DNA from: Candidatus Methanomethylophilaceae archaeon
GTDB taxonomy: Archaea; Thermoplasmatota; Thermoplasmata; Methanomassiliicoccales; Methanomethylophilaceae
NCBI GenBank assembly: GCA_016297775.1
Contig: JAEDGA010000003.1
Span: forward strand, 1-64,000
DNA: 64,000 bases
Direction of reading: 5' to 3'
Shown here: positions 51,226-60,144 of the stretch, piece by piece
How the letters are laid out: the number at the start of each line of letters is the position of its first letter
How positions within the stretch are numbered: position 1 is the stretch's first letter
The notes under the pieces: model-generated
The model's input: only the letters and a program-made list of their open reading frames with translations
What the model was told of the DNA's origin: nothing
Database searches by the model: none
Program-made: the position numbers and the translations under genes

Positions 51226-51968
51226 TGGCTCAACCCAGTGAATATTATTCCAAATACCCCAAGAAGTTCAAGGGTACCGGAATCCTCACGCCCGTGTGCA
51301 GGGTCCTTAAGCAGATGATTAAGACCACCTTCCACAGGCCCGTGACCATCCTCTACCCTTACGAGAAGGAGTGGGTCCCGGACAACTACCGCGGACGCCC
51401 CGGACTCAGGTTCGACAGGTGTCTCGGATGCGGTATCTGTGTCAGGGCATGCCCCACCACCTGTATCGAGCTCGTCGAGGTCGCGGATGACGATGGAAAC
51501 ATGGTCCTCAGGCCTCAGGTCAACGTCGGAAGGTGCATGATGTGCGGATACTGCGCAGAGTACTGCCCCGTCGATGCGATGACCACCACCACCGATTACG
51601 AGCTCGCAGAGTTCAACAGATATGATCTGATCTACGACCCCCGCAGGCTCAACTTCGAGTACACCACCGACATGATGGAAGTGCACATCGAAGAGCACCT
51701 GATGTCCAACCTCGCGAAGGGCATCACCGATCAGCCCACCGCATTCTACAACCCCGACAGGCCCGTCCTGGAGGACAAGAAGTGCATCGGCTGTCAGAAG
51801 TGTGCAAAGGTCTGCCCCGTAAACGCCATCGAGATGGTCGTCGTAGGACAGAACGACAAAGGAAAGGACATCAAGCGCCCCAAGATCGATGAGAAGACCT
51901 GTATCTCATGCAGCAACTGTATCATCGATTGCCCGAAGGACGCGCTCAAGATGAACGAGGTGTTGTAA
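51225..51968 (+). CDS. fpoI: Fpo-like complex subunit I with four [4Fe-4S] motifs
   Basis: This 247-residue subunit is the NuoI/TYKY homologue. The normal part has two clusters, with Cys66/69/72/76 and Cys104/107/110/114. A C-terminal extension from about residue 180 adds two more ferredoxin motifs, Cys187/190/193/197 and Cys226/229/232/236, joined by a linker (residues 120-180). Usual FpoI and NuoI have only two clusters. Without an FpoF partner in the operon, the extra ferredoxin-like domain could receive electrons from ferredoxin or a heterodisulfide reductase subunit. The partner is inferred. Confidence 0.94.
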   Translation: MAQPSEYYSKYPKKFKGTGILTPVCRVLKQMIKTTFHRPVTILYPYEKEWVPDNYRGRPGLRFDRCLGCGICVRACPTTCIELVEVADDDGNMVLRPQVNVGRCMMCGYCAEYCPVDAMTTTTDYELAEFNRYDLIYDPRRLNFEYTTDMMEVHIEEHLMSNLAKGITDQPTAFYNPDRPVLEDKKCIGCQKCAKVCPVNAIEMVVVGQNDKGKDIKRPKIDEKTCISCSNCIIDCPKDALKMNEVL

Positions 51969-51969
51969 A

Positions 51970-52299
51970 ATGGATGCAGGAGAAATCGTCAACAACGTTT
52001 TCAACTGGTGCGGTGAGGCTTTCGCCACATTCGCAAACAACCTCGATGCGTTCGCTTTCGTCGTGTTGGCAGCGATTGCCATCCTCGCAGCAATCCTCGT
52101 TGTGACCTCCAAAGAGATCATGCACAGCGCATTCTATCTCGCACTGGTCTTCACTTGTGTTGCGGTCACCTACTTCTTCCTCAACGCGGAACTCGTGGGT
52201 GTCATCCAGATGATGGTCTACGTCGGTGCTATCACCATCCTCTTCGCGTTCAGCGTCATGCTGACCAGGAGGACGATCGTCGGAGAGGAGGATGAATAA
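51970..52299 (+). CDS. fpoJ: Fpo-like complex subunit J, N-terminal part
   Basis: This 109-residue protein has three membrane spans and matches the first half of NuoJ/ND6: FAFVVLAAIAILAAILVVTSKEIMHSAFYLALVF followed by GVIQMMVYVGAITILFAFSVML, including the pi-bulge helix of the family. The second half is encoded by the next gene, a split also seen in other methanogens. It starts one base after the fpoI stop. Confidence 0.92.
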   Translation: MDAGEIVNNVFNWCGEAFATFANNLDAFAFVVLAAIAILAAILVVTSKEIMHSAFYLALVFTCVAVTYFFLNAELVGVIQMMVYVGAITILFAFSVMLTRRTIVGEEDE

Positions 52300-52300
52300 G

Positions 52301-52579
52301 ATGAACAGAAAGGCAGCAGCAATTCTGGCAATCACCATGATCGCAGCGATCTCCGCAATCGGTATCTTCACCGAGTGGAACGACTTCGGCTACGCCGATG
52401 ATGTTCCAGAGGCCGGAGTGCCCTTCATGCCCGAGAACGGGGTACTTGCTGACAACTCGCTCAACAAGGTACTGTTCGAGACCTACGGTCCCGTCATAAT
52501 CGTTCTTGGAATCGTGATGTTCACAGCAATGATCGCCGGAGTATGTATCTCCAGAGAGGAGGAGGATACCGATGATTGA
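52301..52579 (+). CDS. Fpo-like complex subunit J, C-terminal part
   Basis: This 92-residue protein has two hydrophobic spans (AAAILAITMIAAISAIGIF and VIIVLGIVMFTAMIAGVCI) around a polar loop and ends in REEEDTDD. By position and layout it is the second half of NuoJ/ND6. The ATG at 52301 is chosen because GGAGAGGAGG (52282-52291) gives a normal nine-base spacing to it, whereas the ATG at 52292 directly abuts that site. Sequence similarity to ND6 is weak here, as is usual. Confidence 0.82.
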   Translation: MNRKAAAILAITMIAAISAIGIFTEWNDFGYADDVPEAGVPFMPENGVLADNSLNKVLFETYGPVIIVLGIVMFTAMIAGVCISREEEDTDD

Positions 52580-52874
52580 TATCTCGTTCTTCCTCGTATT
52601 CAGTGCGATCCTCTTCGGAATCGGTATGTTCGGACTCATCTCCTCCAAGAGGGGACTGGTCACTCTGATGAGCATCGAGCTCATGCTCAACGCAGCGAAC
52701 ATCAACTTCGTCGCATTCGCCTCCTACGGCGGACACACCGATGGAATGGTATTCGTCATCTTCACCATCGCGATCGCGGCGGCTGAGGTTGCAGTCGGTA
52801 TCGCTCTCATGCTCAACGCATACAAGATCCAGAAGACGACCGAAGTCGACAAGCTCTCGACCATGAGGTGGTAA
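52572..52874 (+). CDS. fpoK: Fpo-like complex subunit K
   Basis: This 100-residue membrane subunit is the NuoK/ND4L homologue with three spans. The second span holds LMSIELMLNAANINFVAF, with the conserved membrane glutamate, and the third contains AAAEVAVGIALMLNAYK with a second one. Both are part of the proton path. It overlaps the preceding gene by eight bases. Confidence 0.95.
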   Translation: MIDISFFLVFSAILFGIGMFGLISSKRGLVTLMSIELMLNAANINFVAFASYGGHTDGMVFVIFTIAIAAAEVAVGIALMLNAYKIQKTTEVDKLSTMRW

Positions 52875-52875
52875 T

Positions 52876-54909
52876 TTGATTGGTATACTCGATTATGTAT
52901 GGCTTGTGCCCCTCGCCCCGGTCCTGTGCTTCGTCATCGCCGGATTCTTCGGAAAGAAGACTCCCCAGGGCGGAGGTTATATCGCGATCGCAGGTGCGCT
53001 CATCGCATTCATCATCGCGGCACTGGCCTCCTATGATTACTTCACAAGCGACTACTATGCGAACAACATCGCATACACTGTAGAAATGGAATGGATGGCA
53101 GTCGGTGAATTCAGCATCAACTTCGGTGTCTACATCGATACGCTGTCCTGTATCATGATGCTCTTCGCATCCTTCATCTCCACTCTGATCTTCATCTACT
53201 CGATCGGATACATGGATGACCAGGGTGTCAAGAAGACCAGGTACTACGCCGAGGTCTCCCTCTTCCTGACCGGAATGCTCGGGCTTGCTGTCTCCAGCAA
53301 CTACCTCGAGATGTTCGTGTTCTGGGAGGTCATGGGTCTCTGTTCCTACCTGCTCATCGGATTCTGGAGCTTCACTCACCCCGAGGGTGATGAGGCTGCA
53401 TTCAGAGCATCCTCTGCAGCAAAGAAGGCATTCCTCGTCACCCGTCTCGGTGACGTATGTCTGATGGCCGGACTCTTCGTCCTGCTCCACCTGTTCGGTT
53501 CCCTCGATTACGCGGACATCTTCAACTTCGATATCGCAACCGTCGACTCCAACATGTTGATGGTCGCCATCCTGTTGATGTTCGCCGGTGTCGTAGGAAA
53601 GTCCGCACAGTTCCCCCTGCACGACTGGCTGCCCGATGCGATGGCCGGACCCACCACAGTCTCCGCGCTCATCCACGCAGCAACCATGGTCAAGGCAGGT
53701 ATCTACCTCGTTGCAAGGTCCTACCCGATCTTCATCCACTGCACCGATGCGATGATCATCGTCGCCGTCATCGGTGGTGTCACTGCGATCTACACAGCAT
53801 CCATGGCACTCAACAACATGAACATCAAGAGGGTCCTCGCTTACTCCACTCTGTCCCAGCTCGGATACATGGTGCTCGCTCTCGGAGCAGGTGCCTACCT
53901 GATGTCCCTGGGTATCGAAGAGGGAGAGCCCGAGCTCATGCTCCTCGGAGGAGCCGGTTACGCAGCAGGTATCTTCCACATGATCAACCACGCGTTCTTC
54001 AAGGCGCTCCTCTTCCTGTGTTCCGGATCCGTCATCCATGCGGTCGGAACCGAGGACATGCGCATGATGGGAGGACTCAGGACAAAGATGCCGATCACCG
54101 CATACACCATGCTCATCGGTTCCCTGTCCATCGCGGGTATCCCCATTCTGAGCGGATTCTGGTCCAAGGATCTGGTGCTCGAGGCTGCATTCGCACCCTT
54201 CCACCACGGACTCGGAGCAGGTTCCATCTTCATGGTGCTGTTCATCCTCGGAATGATCACCGCTTTCATGACCGCGTTCTACATGTTCCGCATGTGGTTC
54301 ATGACCTTCTGCGGAGAGCCCCGCGGCCACTGCCACGGTGAGTCTCCCAAGCCGATGACCGTACCTCTCTGCATCCTTGCAGTGTTCGCGGTCATCAGTG
54401 GTCTGTTCGTCGTGTTCGACGGATCGTACTACATCCTCGAATCCCTCCGTACCACCATCGACACCGTGATCCCCTTCCACACCGGAATGGAGATCGTCGA
54501 GGAGATCTTCACCGCAATCCCCACCTATGTGGCGCTTGTGCTGGCGGTCGTCGGTATCGGAATCGCTTGGAAGCTGTACGTCAAGACACCCTACGATGCT
54601 GAGGCATTCAAGCCCGAGAACCACGGTGCACTCTACAACTTCAACGCGAAGAGGCACTACTTCCCCGAGCTCTACAACTGGATCTCCTGGAAGTTCGGAG
54701 CCGGAGTCGCAAAGGGAGTCAACGCACTCGACGTCCATGTCATCGACGGAACCGTCAACGGACTGTCCAACGCAGTCGTCGGCGGAGGAGAGGGTCTCAG
54801 CGCGGTCCAGACCGGATACGTCCGCGACTACGCTGGTCTCGTCGCAGTCGGTGTCATCTCGATCCTGGCAGTGTTCTGCCTGATCTTCCTTTACGGAGGC
54901 GGATTCTGA
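52876..54909 (+). CDS. fpoL: Fpo-like complex subunit L
   Basis: This 677-residue antiporter-like subunit is the NuoL/ND5 homologue with about sixteen spans and the long lateral helix expected in the C-terminal part. Core residues are in FWEVMGLCSYLLIGFW, FPLHDWLPDAMAGPTTVSALIHAATMV and INHAFFKALLFLCSGSVIHAV, including the broken-helix lysine and histidine sites. It begins with TTG at 52876, one base after the fpoK stop, with GAGGTGG four bases before. It is one of three ion-pumping subunits. The M subunit start overlaps its stop. Confidence 0.95.
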   Translation: MIGILDYVWLVPLAPVLCFVIAGFFGKKTPQGGGYIAIAGALIAFIIAALASYDYFTSDYYANNIAYTVEMEWMAVGEFSINFGVYIDTLSCIMMLFASFISTLIFIYSIGYMDDQGVKKTRYYAEVSLFLTGMLGLAVSSNYLEMFVFWEVMGLCSYLLIGFWSFTHPEGDEAAFRASSAAKKAFLVTRLGDVCLMAGLFVLLHLFGSLDYADIFNFDIATVDSNMLMVAILLMFAGVVGKSAQFPLHDWLPDAMAGPTTVSALIHAATMVKAGIYLVARSYPIFIHCTDAMIIVAVIGGVTAIYTASMALNNMNIKRVLAYSTLSQLGYMVLALGAGAYLMSLGIEEGEPELMLLGGAGYAAGIFHMINHAFFKALLFLCSGSVIHAVGTEDMRMMGGLRTKMPITAYTMLIGSLSIAGIPILSGFWSKDLVLEAAFAPFHHGLGAGSIFMVLFILGMITAFMTAFYMFRMWFMTFCGEPRGHCHGESPKPMTVPLCILAVFAVISGLFVVFDGSYYILESLRTTIDTVIPFHTGMEIVEEIFTAIPTYVALVLAVVGIGIAWKLYVKTPYDAEAFKPENHGALYNFNAKRHYFPELYNWISWKFGAGVAKGVNALDVHVIDGTVNGLSNAVVGGGEGLSAVQTGYVRDYAGLVAVGVISILAVFCLIFLYGGGF

Positions 54910-56405
54910 TGGATATTCCAATTCTTTCCTTACTCGTAATCATACCCTTAATCGGAGCTCTCGCAACGCTCTTCATGGGCGGACAGAGGGCTGAAAAGGC
55001 AAAGTACGTAGCCGTAGCGTTCTCCGCGATCGTCCTTGCGCTCGCGCTGTACGTCACCTTCGTGGGATACAACAACATGGCGGACCTCGCTGATCTGAAG
55101 GAGTCCTATGTCTGGTTCAAGGCAGCCGGTCTTCAGATGAACATCATCTTCGCCATCGATGGCCTCAGCATCCTGATGGTCCTCCTCACAGCCATCCTCG
55201 TCTTCCTCGTCGTCATCTTCTCTTGGCACGAGGAGGACAAGCCCAACTACTATCACGCGCTCCTGCTCGCGATGGAGGTCGGACTCATGGGTGTCTACAT
55301 GGCACAGGACTTCTTCCTGTTCTACATCATGTGGGAGGTCACCCTCATCCCGATGTACTTCATGATCTCTTGGTATGGAGGACCCCGCAGACACTACTCT
55401 GCGATCAAGTTCTTCATCTACACGCACGTGGCATCCGTCATCATGCTGATCGGAATCTTCGCTGTCGTGTTCCAGACCCAGATCGGTGCAGAGTACATCA
55501 GCTTCGCATTCGAGGCTGTCAGGAACGGCGCTACCCTGGCACCCGCATTCCAGACGTTCTTCTTCGGTCTGCTCTTCTTCGGATTTGCAGTCAAGATGCC
55601 CGTCCCGCCCTTCCACACATGGCTGCCCGACGCACACGTCGAGGCACCTACCGGAGGATCCGTCCTTCTGGCAGGAGTCATGCTTAAGATGGGATCCTAC
55701 GGAATCATCAGGGTCTGCCTCGACAGCGCGATCTTCCCCGACGCAATGGCATTCTGGCAGCCCATCATGATCGGACTCGGAATCTTCGCCATGGTCTACG
55801 GAGCATACGCCTGTATCGCTCAGAACGACCTCAAGAAGATGGTCGCATACTCCTCCATCAGCCACATGGGAATGGTGCTGGTCGGTATGGGATGCAACTC
55901 CGTCATCGGAATCGAGTTCGCCATCTTCCAGATGTTCGCCCACGGAATCATCTCCGGTGTCCTGTTCATGGTCTGCGGTATCGCAGGTCACAACTTCGGT
56001 ACCAGGGACATGCGTCTCCTCGGCGGACTCGCAGGAAAGTTCCCTGTATATGCACTGTTCATGATGTTCGGATTCATGGCATCCCTCGGACTGCCCGGTC
56101 TCATGGGATTCATAGCGGAGTTCGGTCTCCTCTTCGGACTTTGGGAATACCTGGTCTCCCAGGGACTCGAGGTCCTCATCGTATTCGGACTGCTGGACAT
56201 GATGCTCACCGCAGGTTACTACCTCTGGGCTATGCAGAAGACCCTCTTCGGAAAGCTCACCGACAAGATCGATCTGACCCACTGCCACGACATCGCAAAG
56301 AACGAGGTCGCAGTGCTCGCAGTCCTCTGCGCACTGATCGCGCTCTTCGGTATCTGGCCGACACTGGCTCTCGACTTCGTGATGCCTTTCGCAGGAGCAT
56401 TCTAA
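54909..56405 (+). CDS. fpoM: Fpo-like complex subunit M
   Basis: This 498-residue antiporter-like subunit is the NuoM/ND4 homologue with about fourteen spans. The conserved glutamate lies in FYIMWEVTLIPMYFMI, and VKMPVPPFHTWLPDAHVEAPTGGSVLLAGVMLKMGSYG, broken here only for brevity, carries the key lysine region; SSISHMGMVLVGMG follows. It pumps ions in concert with FpoL and FpoN. It overlaps fpoL by one base. Confidence 0.95.
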   Translation: MDIPILSLLVIIPLIGALATLFMGGQRAEKAKYVAVAFSAIVLALALYVTFVGYNNMADLADLKESYVWFKAAGLQMNIIFAIDGLSILMVLLTAILVFLVVIFSWHEEDKPNYYHALLLAMEVGLMGVYMAQDFFLFYIMWEVTLIPMYFMISWYGGPRRHYSAIKFFIYTHVASVIMLIGIFAVVFQTQIGAEYISFAFEAVRNGATLAPAFQTFFFGLLFFGFAVKMPVPPFHTWLPDAHVEAPTGGSVLLAGVMLKMGSYGIIRVCLDSAIFPDAMAFWQPIMIGLGIFAMVYGAYACIAQNDLKKMVAYSSISHMGMVLVGMGCNSVIGIEFAIFQMFAHGIISGVLFMVCGIAGHNFGTRDMRLLGGLAGKFPVYALFMMFGFMASLGLPGLMGFIAEFGLLFGLWEYLVSQGLEVLIVFGLLDMMLTAGYYLWAMQKTLFGKLTDKIDLTHCHDIAKNEVAVLAVLCALIALFGIWPTLALDFVMPFAGAF

Positions 56406-56418
56406 GGAGTGTGAAAAA

Positions 56419-57921
56419 ATGGCTGAAATATTCGATTCACTCGCAACAACACTGGTCGACACCTTCAAGGAGGCGACCTTTGTTCTGCCCGAGCTCATCG
56501 TGCTGATTGCAGCATTGATCGCACCCTTGGTGTTCTACCTCACGAAGAACGGCAAGATCGTTGCGGCAGTCTCGTTCGCACTGATTGCGGTCTCCGCTCT
56601 GGTCACGATGCTGCTCATGCACACCGTTACCTACGGTGTCGCAGCCTCCATGTTCGAGTTCGATGCATTCTCGTCACTGATGATGCTCCTCTTCATGGCG
56701 GTCGCGTTCCTGACCATCATGGTCTCCCCGTGCCACGTGGAGACCACCAAGCACGCCGGAGAGTACTACGCACTCATCTGTGCGATCGTTGCAGGTATGA
56801 TGTTCGCGGCATCTGCGGCCAACCTCCTCGCGATCTTCATCTCCGTCGAGGTCGTCAGTATCTCCTCCTACGCACTGGTCGCTCTCAAGAAGAACGATCC
56901 CCGTGCGTCCGAGGCCGCAGTGAAGTACCTGATCATCGGAGCGTTCTCCACAGCACTCACACTGTTCGGAATGTCCATGATCTTCGGAGTCACCGGAACA
57001 CTCGACATCGCAGAGATTTCCGCTATCGTACCCACCATGGCTGCCAACTGGGCATTCATCGTCGGTTGCATCGGAATGATCGCAGGTTACGGATTCAAGA
57101 TCGCAGCAGTGCCGTTCCACTCCTGGGCACCCGATGTCTATGAGGGAGCATCCACCCCTGTGTCCGGATTCCTCGCCACCGCATCCAAGAAGATGGGATT
57201 CGCAGTACTGTTCAAGATCTTCTTCGCGCTGTTCATCATCGGCAGCACCGGAGTCTTCACTCTTGAGTTCCAGTACGTCTTCGCCATCATCGCGGCCATC
57301 ACCATGACCGTCGGTAACGTCGTGGCGATCTCCCAGAGCAACATCAAGAGGATGCTCGCATACTCGAGTGTTGCACAGGCAGGATACATCATGATCGCTC
57401 TCGCTGTCATGAGCCAGTACGCCACCACCGGAGCACTCTTCCACATGTTCACCCACGTGGTCATGAAGGGAGGAGCGTTCATCATCGTGGCCGCTCTGAT
57501 CACTGCCGGACTCGGTGAGAAGATCGAGGATTACAAGGGACTCGCAAAGAGGGCACCTCTCGTCGCAGCGGCGATGATGCTGTTCCTGTTCTCTCTTGCA
57601 GGTATCCCTCCTCTCGCAGGATTCACCTCCAAGTTCGTGCTGTTCTCCGGTGCGATCTTCGTCAACGGTGCAGTCTCCATGCAGTGGATGTGGCTCGCTC
57701 TCATCGCGGTCCTCAACTCTGCCATCTCCCTGTACTACTACGCACGTGTAGTCAAGGCGATGTACATCGAGAAGCCTGCCTGCGAGGACAAGGTCTCCGT
57801 ACCCAAGCCCTTCATGGTCGCCATCCTCCTCTGTGTGATCGGTGTCATCGTTCTCGGAGTCTACCCCGAGTACCTCATCGACCTCTGCAGCAAGGCAGCG
57901 ACCGCACTCTGGCTGCTCTGA
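56419..57921 (+). CDS. fpoN: Fpo-like complex subunit N
   Basis: This 500-residue antiporter-like subunit is the NuoN/ND2 homologue with about fourteen spans. Motifs are ISVEVVSISSYALVALKKND, YGFKIAAVPFHSWAPDVYEGASTPV and LAYSSVAQAGYIMIALAV. It is the last gene of the operon; no fpoF or fpoO follows. The region GCTC-TGATA-GAGC (57914-57926) encloses the stop codon, and a pyrimidine run (57951-57966) lies 30 bases later as the probable terminator. Confidence 0.95.
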   Translation: MAEIFDSLATTLVDTFKEATFVLPELIVLIAALIAPLVFYLTKNGKIVAAVSFALIAVSALVTMLLMHTVTYGVAASMFEFDAFSSLMMLLFMAVAFLTIMVSPCHVETTKHAGEYYALICAIVAGMMFAASAANLLAIFISVEVVSISSYALVALKKNDPRASEAAVKYLIIGAFSTALTLFGMSMIFGVTGTLDIAEISAIVPTMAANWAFIVGCIGMIAGYGFKIAAVPFHSWAPDVYEGASTPVSGFLATASKKMGFAVLFKIFFALFIIGSTGVFTLEFQYVFAIIAAITMTVGNVVAISQSNIKRMLAYSSVAQAGYIMIALAVMSQYATTGALFHMFTHVVMKGGAFIIVAALITAGLGEKIEDYKGLAKRAPLVAAAMMLFLFSLAGIPPLAGFTSKFVLFSGAIFVNGAVSMQWMWLALIAVLNSAISLYYYARVVKAMYIEKPACEDKVSVPKPFMVAILLCVIGVIVLGVYPEYLIDLCSKAATALWLL

Positions 57922-57966
57922 TAGAGCCCGGATATAAACCCTTTAAACCATTTCCTTTTTTATTCC
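57914..57966 (+). terminator. Probable fpo operon terminator
   Basis: A small repeat GCTC-TGATA-GAGC encloses the fpoN stop, and TTTCCTTTTTTATTCC (57951-57966) follows. The rest of the gap to 58049 holds no gene that I can see. Confidence 0.45.
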
Positions 57967-58049
57967 ATGACGGTCGGACATCGGTATGATGGCATATCGT
58001 ACGGTTGGTATCCTAAGTACGTCTGGCTATTGTTTCGTCATGCCATGTT

Positions 58050-58078
58050 TTTAAATATCTCATAGATATGCCTAACCA
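58050..58078 (+). promoter_or_regulatory. Leaderless promoter of the prenyl synthase-reductase pair
   Basis: TTTAAATA (58050-58057) is centred about 26 bases before the ATG at 58079 and no ribosome site lies between. It gives the lipid genes a transcription unit separate from fpo. Confidence 0.5.
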
Positions 58079-59038
58079 ATGGTCGACCGCTGGGCAGATG
58101 CCATAGATTCGGAATTCTCCAAGGTAGAGGAAGTCATCCTCGACGCACTCTCATCCGACAACGAGGAATTAGATGAGATGTGCAAATATGTCATCCAGTC
58201 CGGAGGTAAGAGGGTAAGGCCTGCTGTATGCATCCTCTCCTATCTCGCCTGTGGCGGGAAGGATGTGGACAGGGCCGTTAAGGTGGGCGCCGGTTTCGAG
58301 ATCCTGCATTCCGCATCGCTCGTCCATGACGACATCGATGACAACGGGATGCTCAGGCGCGGGCGTCTGACCCTCCACAAGAAATACACTCTCACGAAGG
58401 CACTGGTGGCCGGAGATTTCATGCTGGTCCGCGGATACAGGTGTCTGTCCTCGCTTCCCGAAGAGCCCATGGACATCGTCATCAAGGCAGCCGGGATGAT
58501 GGTCGAGTCCGAGTTCGTCCAGAAGGATTTCGAGCATGACCTCGACGTCACCATAGATGATTACATGGGCATCATCAAAGGAAAGACCGCCATGTTGATC
58601 ACGGCAAGTGCCGCATCCGGTGCATACATAGCCACCGACGATCAGGACTGTATCGATTCCATCGTTGAATACTCCAGCGGCATCGGTATCGCATTCCAGA
58701 TCATAGACGATATCCTGGATGTCATCGGTACCGACGGCACCGGTAAGAAAGTGGGTATAGATCTCCTCGAGGGAAAGCCCACACTCCCCATCATCTACGC
58801 GATGGAGGATCCGGTATACGGAAAGGAACTCAGGGAGATCCATTCACGTTCGGCCACGGATGCCGATGTGGCACGTGCCCTGGAATTGATCCGTATGACC
58901 GATTCGTTGGACAAGTGTTACAAGAAGGCGGAGGATGTCGCACAGGGTGCCATCGATGCTCTCGCTCCTCTTCCCGATTCCATATACAAAGAATCTCTCA
59001 TCGGGCTTGCGAAGTATATCGTACGCCGCGACAGGTGA
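58079..59038 (+). CDS. trans-Polyprenyl (geranylgeranyl-type) diphosphate synthase
   Basis: This 319-residue enzyme condenses isoprenyl diphosphates. The first aspartate-rich motif is LVHDDIDDNG (about residues 82-91), the second FQIIDDILDVIG near 215, and GGKRVRPAVCILSYLA is the IPP-binding region. The product length cannot be read safely; C20 for archaeal lipids or a longer chain for a membrane electron carrier are both possible. A geranylgeranyl reductase gene follows after four bases. Confidence 0.93.
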   Translation: MVDRWADAIDSEFSKVEEVILDALSSDNEELDEMCKYVIQSGGKRVRPAVCILSYLACGGKDVDRAVKVGAGFEILHSASLVHDDIDDNGMLRRGRLTLHKKYTLTKALVAGDFMLVRGYRCLSSLPEEPMDIVIKAAGMMVESEFVQKDFEHDLDVTIDDYMGIIKGKTAMLITASAASGAYIATDDQDCIDSIVEYSSGIGIAFQIIDDILDVIGTDGTGKKVGIDLLEGKPTLPIIYAMEDPVYGKELREIHSRSATDADVARALELIRMTDSLDKCYKKAEDVAQGAIDALAPLPDSIYKESLIGLAKYIVRRDR

Positions 59039-59042
59039 TACA

Positions 59043-60143
59043 ATGACCGAGACAGTTCTCAAGACCGATATCCTCATCGTAGGTTCTGGTCCCGCAGGTT
59101 CGGTCACGGCCAAGTATGCGGCCGAGAAGGGGGCCAAGGTCACGTTCATAGAGAGGCGCAGCAACGTCGGTGTACCCGTACGTTGTGGAGAATTCGTACC
59201 TGCCACGGATCAGGTACAGAGCATGTTCCCCAAGGCCGCCGATCTGGATTCGTTGTTCGATACGATCCCCGCACACCTCCGTATGAGGGAGCTCAACGGT
59301 ATCCGCCTCGTCAATCCCAAGGGAAAGGTCACCACGCTGGATCTTCCCGGATACAGTACCGATAGGGACCGTTTCGATCAGTATCTGGCCTCCGAGGCCT
59401 GCAAGGCTGGTGCGGAACTCATCAAGAACTGCAGTTTCAGCCGTATCGAGGACGGTGTGGCCAAGACCTCACAGGGCGACATAGAGTACAAGGTGATCAT
59501 CGGAGCCGACGGTCCCGGATCCCGTGTGGCACGTTCCCTGGGCCTCAGGAATAACAGGAACCCCTATCCTGCGGTCACGGCACAGGCCAAGGGAGATTTC
59601 GATCCCTATGTTGTAATGTTCTTTGGAGGCATCGCTCCCGGCGCATACAGTTGGATCATCCCCAAGGCGGGTCAGGCCAACGTCGGTGTCGGATTCTCCC
59701 CCAAGTTCGCCAACGGTTCGCTTCCGGAGTATTTCGAGAAGTTCAGGGTGAAGAACGGTTTCGACATCATCAACAAGTTGGAAGGCAAGTACGTGCCCAG
59801 CGAAGGCCCCATCGAGAACACCGTATCCGGGAACGGGATGGTGGTCGGCGATGCGGCCGGACACGTCGTGTCCGTCAACGGCGGAGGAATCCCTCTAGCA
59901 CTCATCGCGGGACGTATATGTGGTACCGTGGCGGGCGACAACGTTATGAACGGACGTTCCCTGGAGGATTATCAGACCCAGTGGCGCGATATCATGCTGA
60001 AACCCCTGAAGACCGCGGCATTCAACAAGAAGCTGGCGGACATATTCGCATTCCACTACGAATGGACGACCACCATGTGCATGGGCATCCTGGGTAAGCG
60101 CCGCATGAACAATCTGATCATGTGCAAGCGCATCTTCCCGTGA
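59043..60143 (+). CDS. Geranylgeranyl reductase family flavoprotein (copy 2)
   Basis: This 366-residue FAD enzyme has the N-terminal motif LIVGSGPAGSVTAKYAAEKG, the family motif NVGVPVRCGEFVP, and the FAD-binding region VVGDAAGHVVSVNGGGIPLA. Such reductases saturate the isoprenoid chains of archaeol. The ATG at 59043 is chosen over an upstream in-frame start inside the prenyl synthase gene. Pairing with the synthase suggests both act on the same chain. It meets the convergent nob1 gene with one base between stops. Confidence 0.92.
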   Translation: MTETVLKTDILIVGSGPAGSVTAKYAAEKGAKVTFIERRSNVGVPVRCGEFVPATDQVQSMFPKAADLDSLFDTIPAHLRMRELNGIRLVNPKGKVTTLDLPGYSTDRDRFDQYLASEACKAGAELIKNCSFSRIEDGVAKTSQGDIEYKVIIGADGPGSRVARSLGLRNNRNPYPAVTAQAKGDFDPYVVMFFGGIAPGAYSWIIPKAGQANVGVGFSPKFANGSLPEYFEKFRVKNGFDIINKLEGKYVPSEGPIENTVSGNGMVVGDAAGHVVSVNGGGIPLALIAGRICGTVAGDNVMNGRSLEDYQTQWRDIMLKPLKTAAFNKKLADIFAFHYEWTTTMCMGILGKRRMNNLIMCKRIFP

Positions 60144-60144
60144 T

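Noticed and set aside
52813..56498. Very long open frames on the minus strand opposite fpoL and fpoM
   Set aside because: They lie exactly opposite conserved membrane subunits, have His/Asp/Glu-rich unnatural composition and arise from the codon bias of the real genes.
57967..58049. A small RNA gene between fpoN and the prenyl synthase
   Set aside because: TATA-like words and a TGATGG occur, but no box D, stable hairpin or other support.
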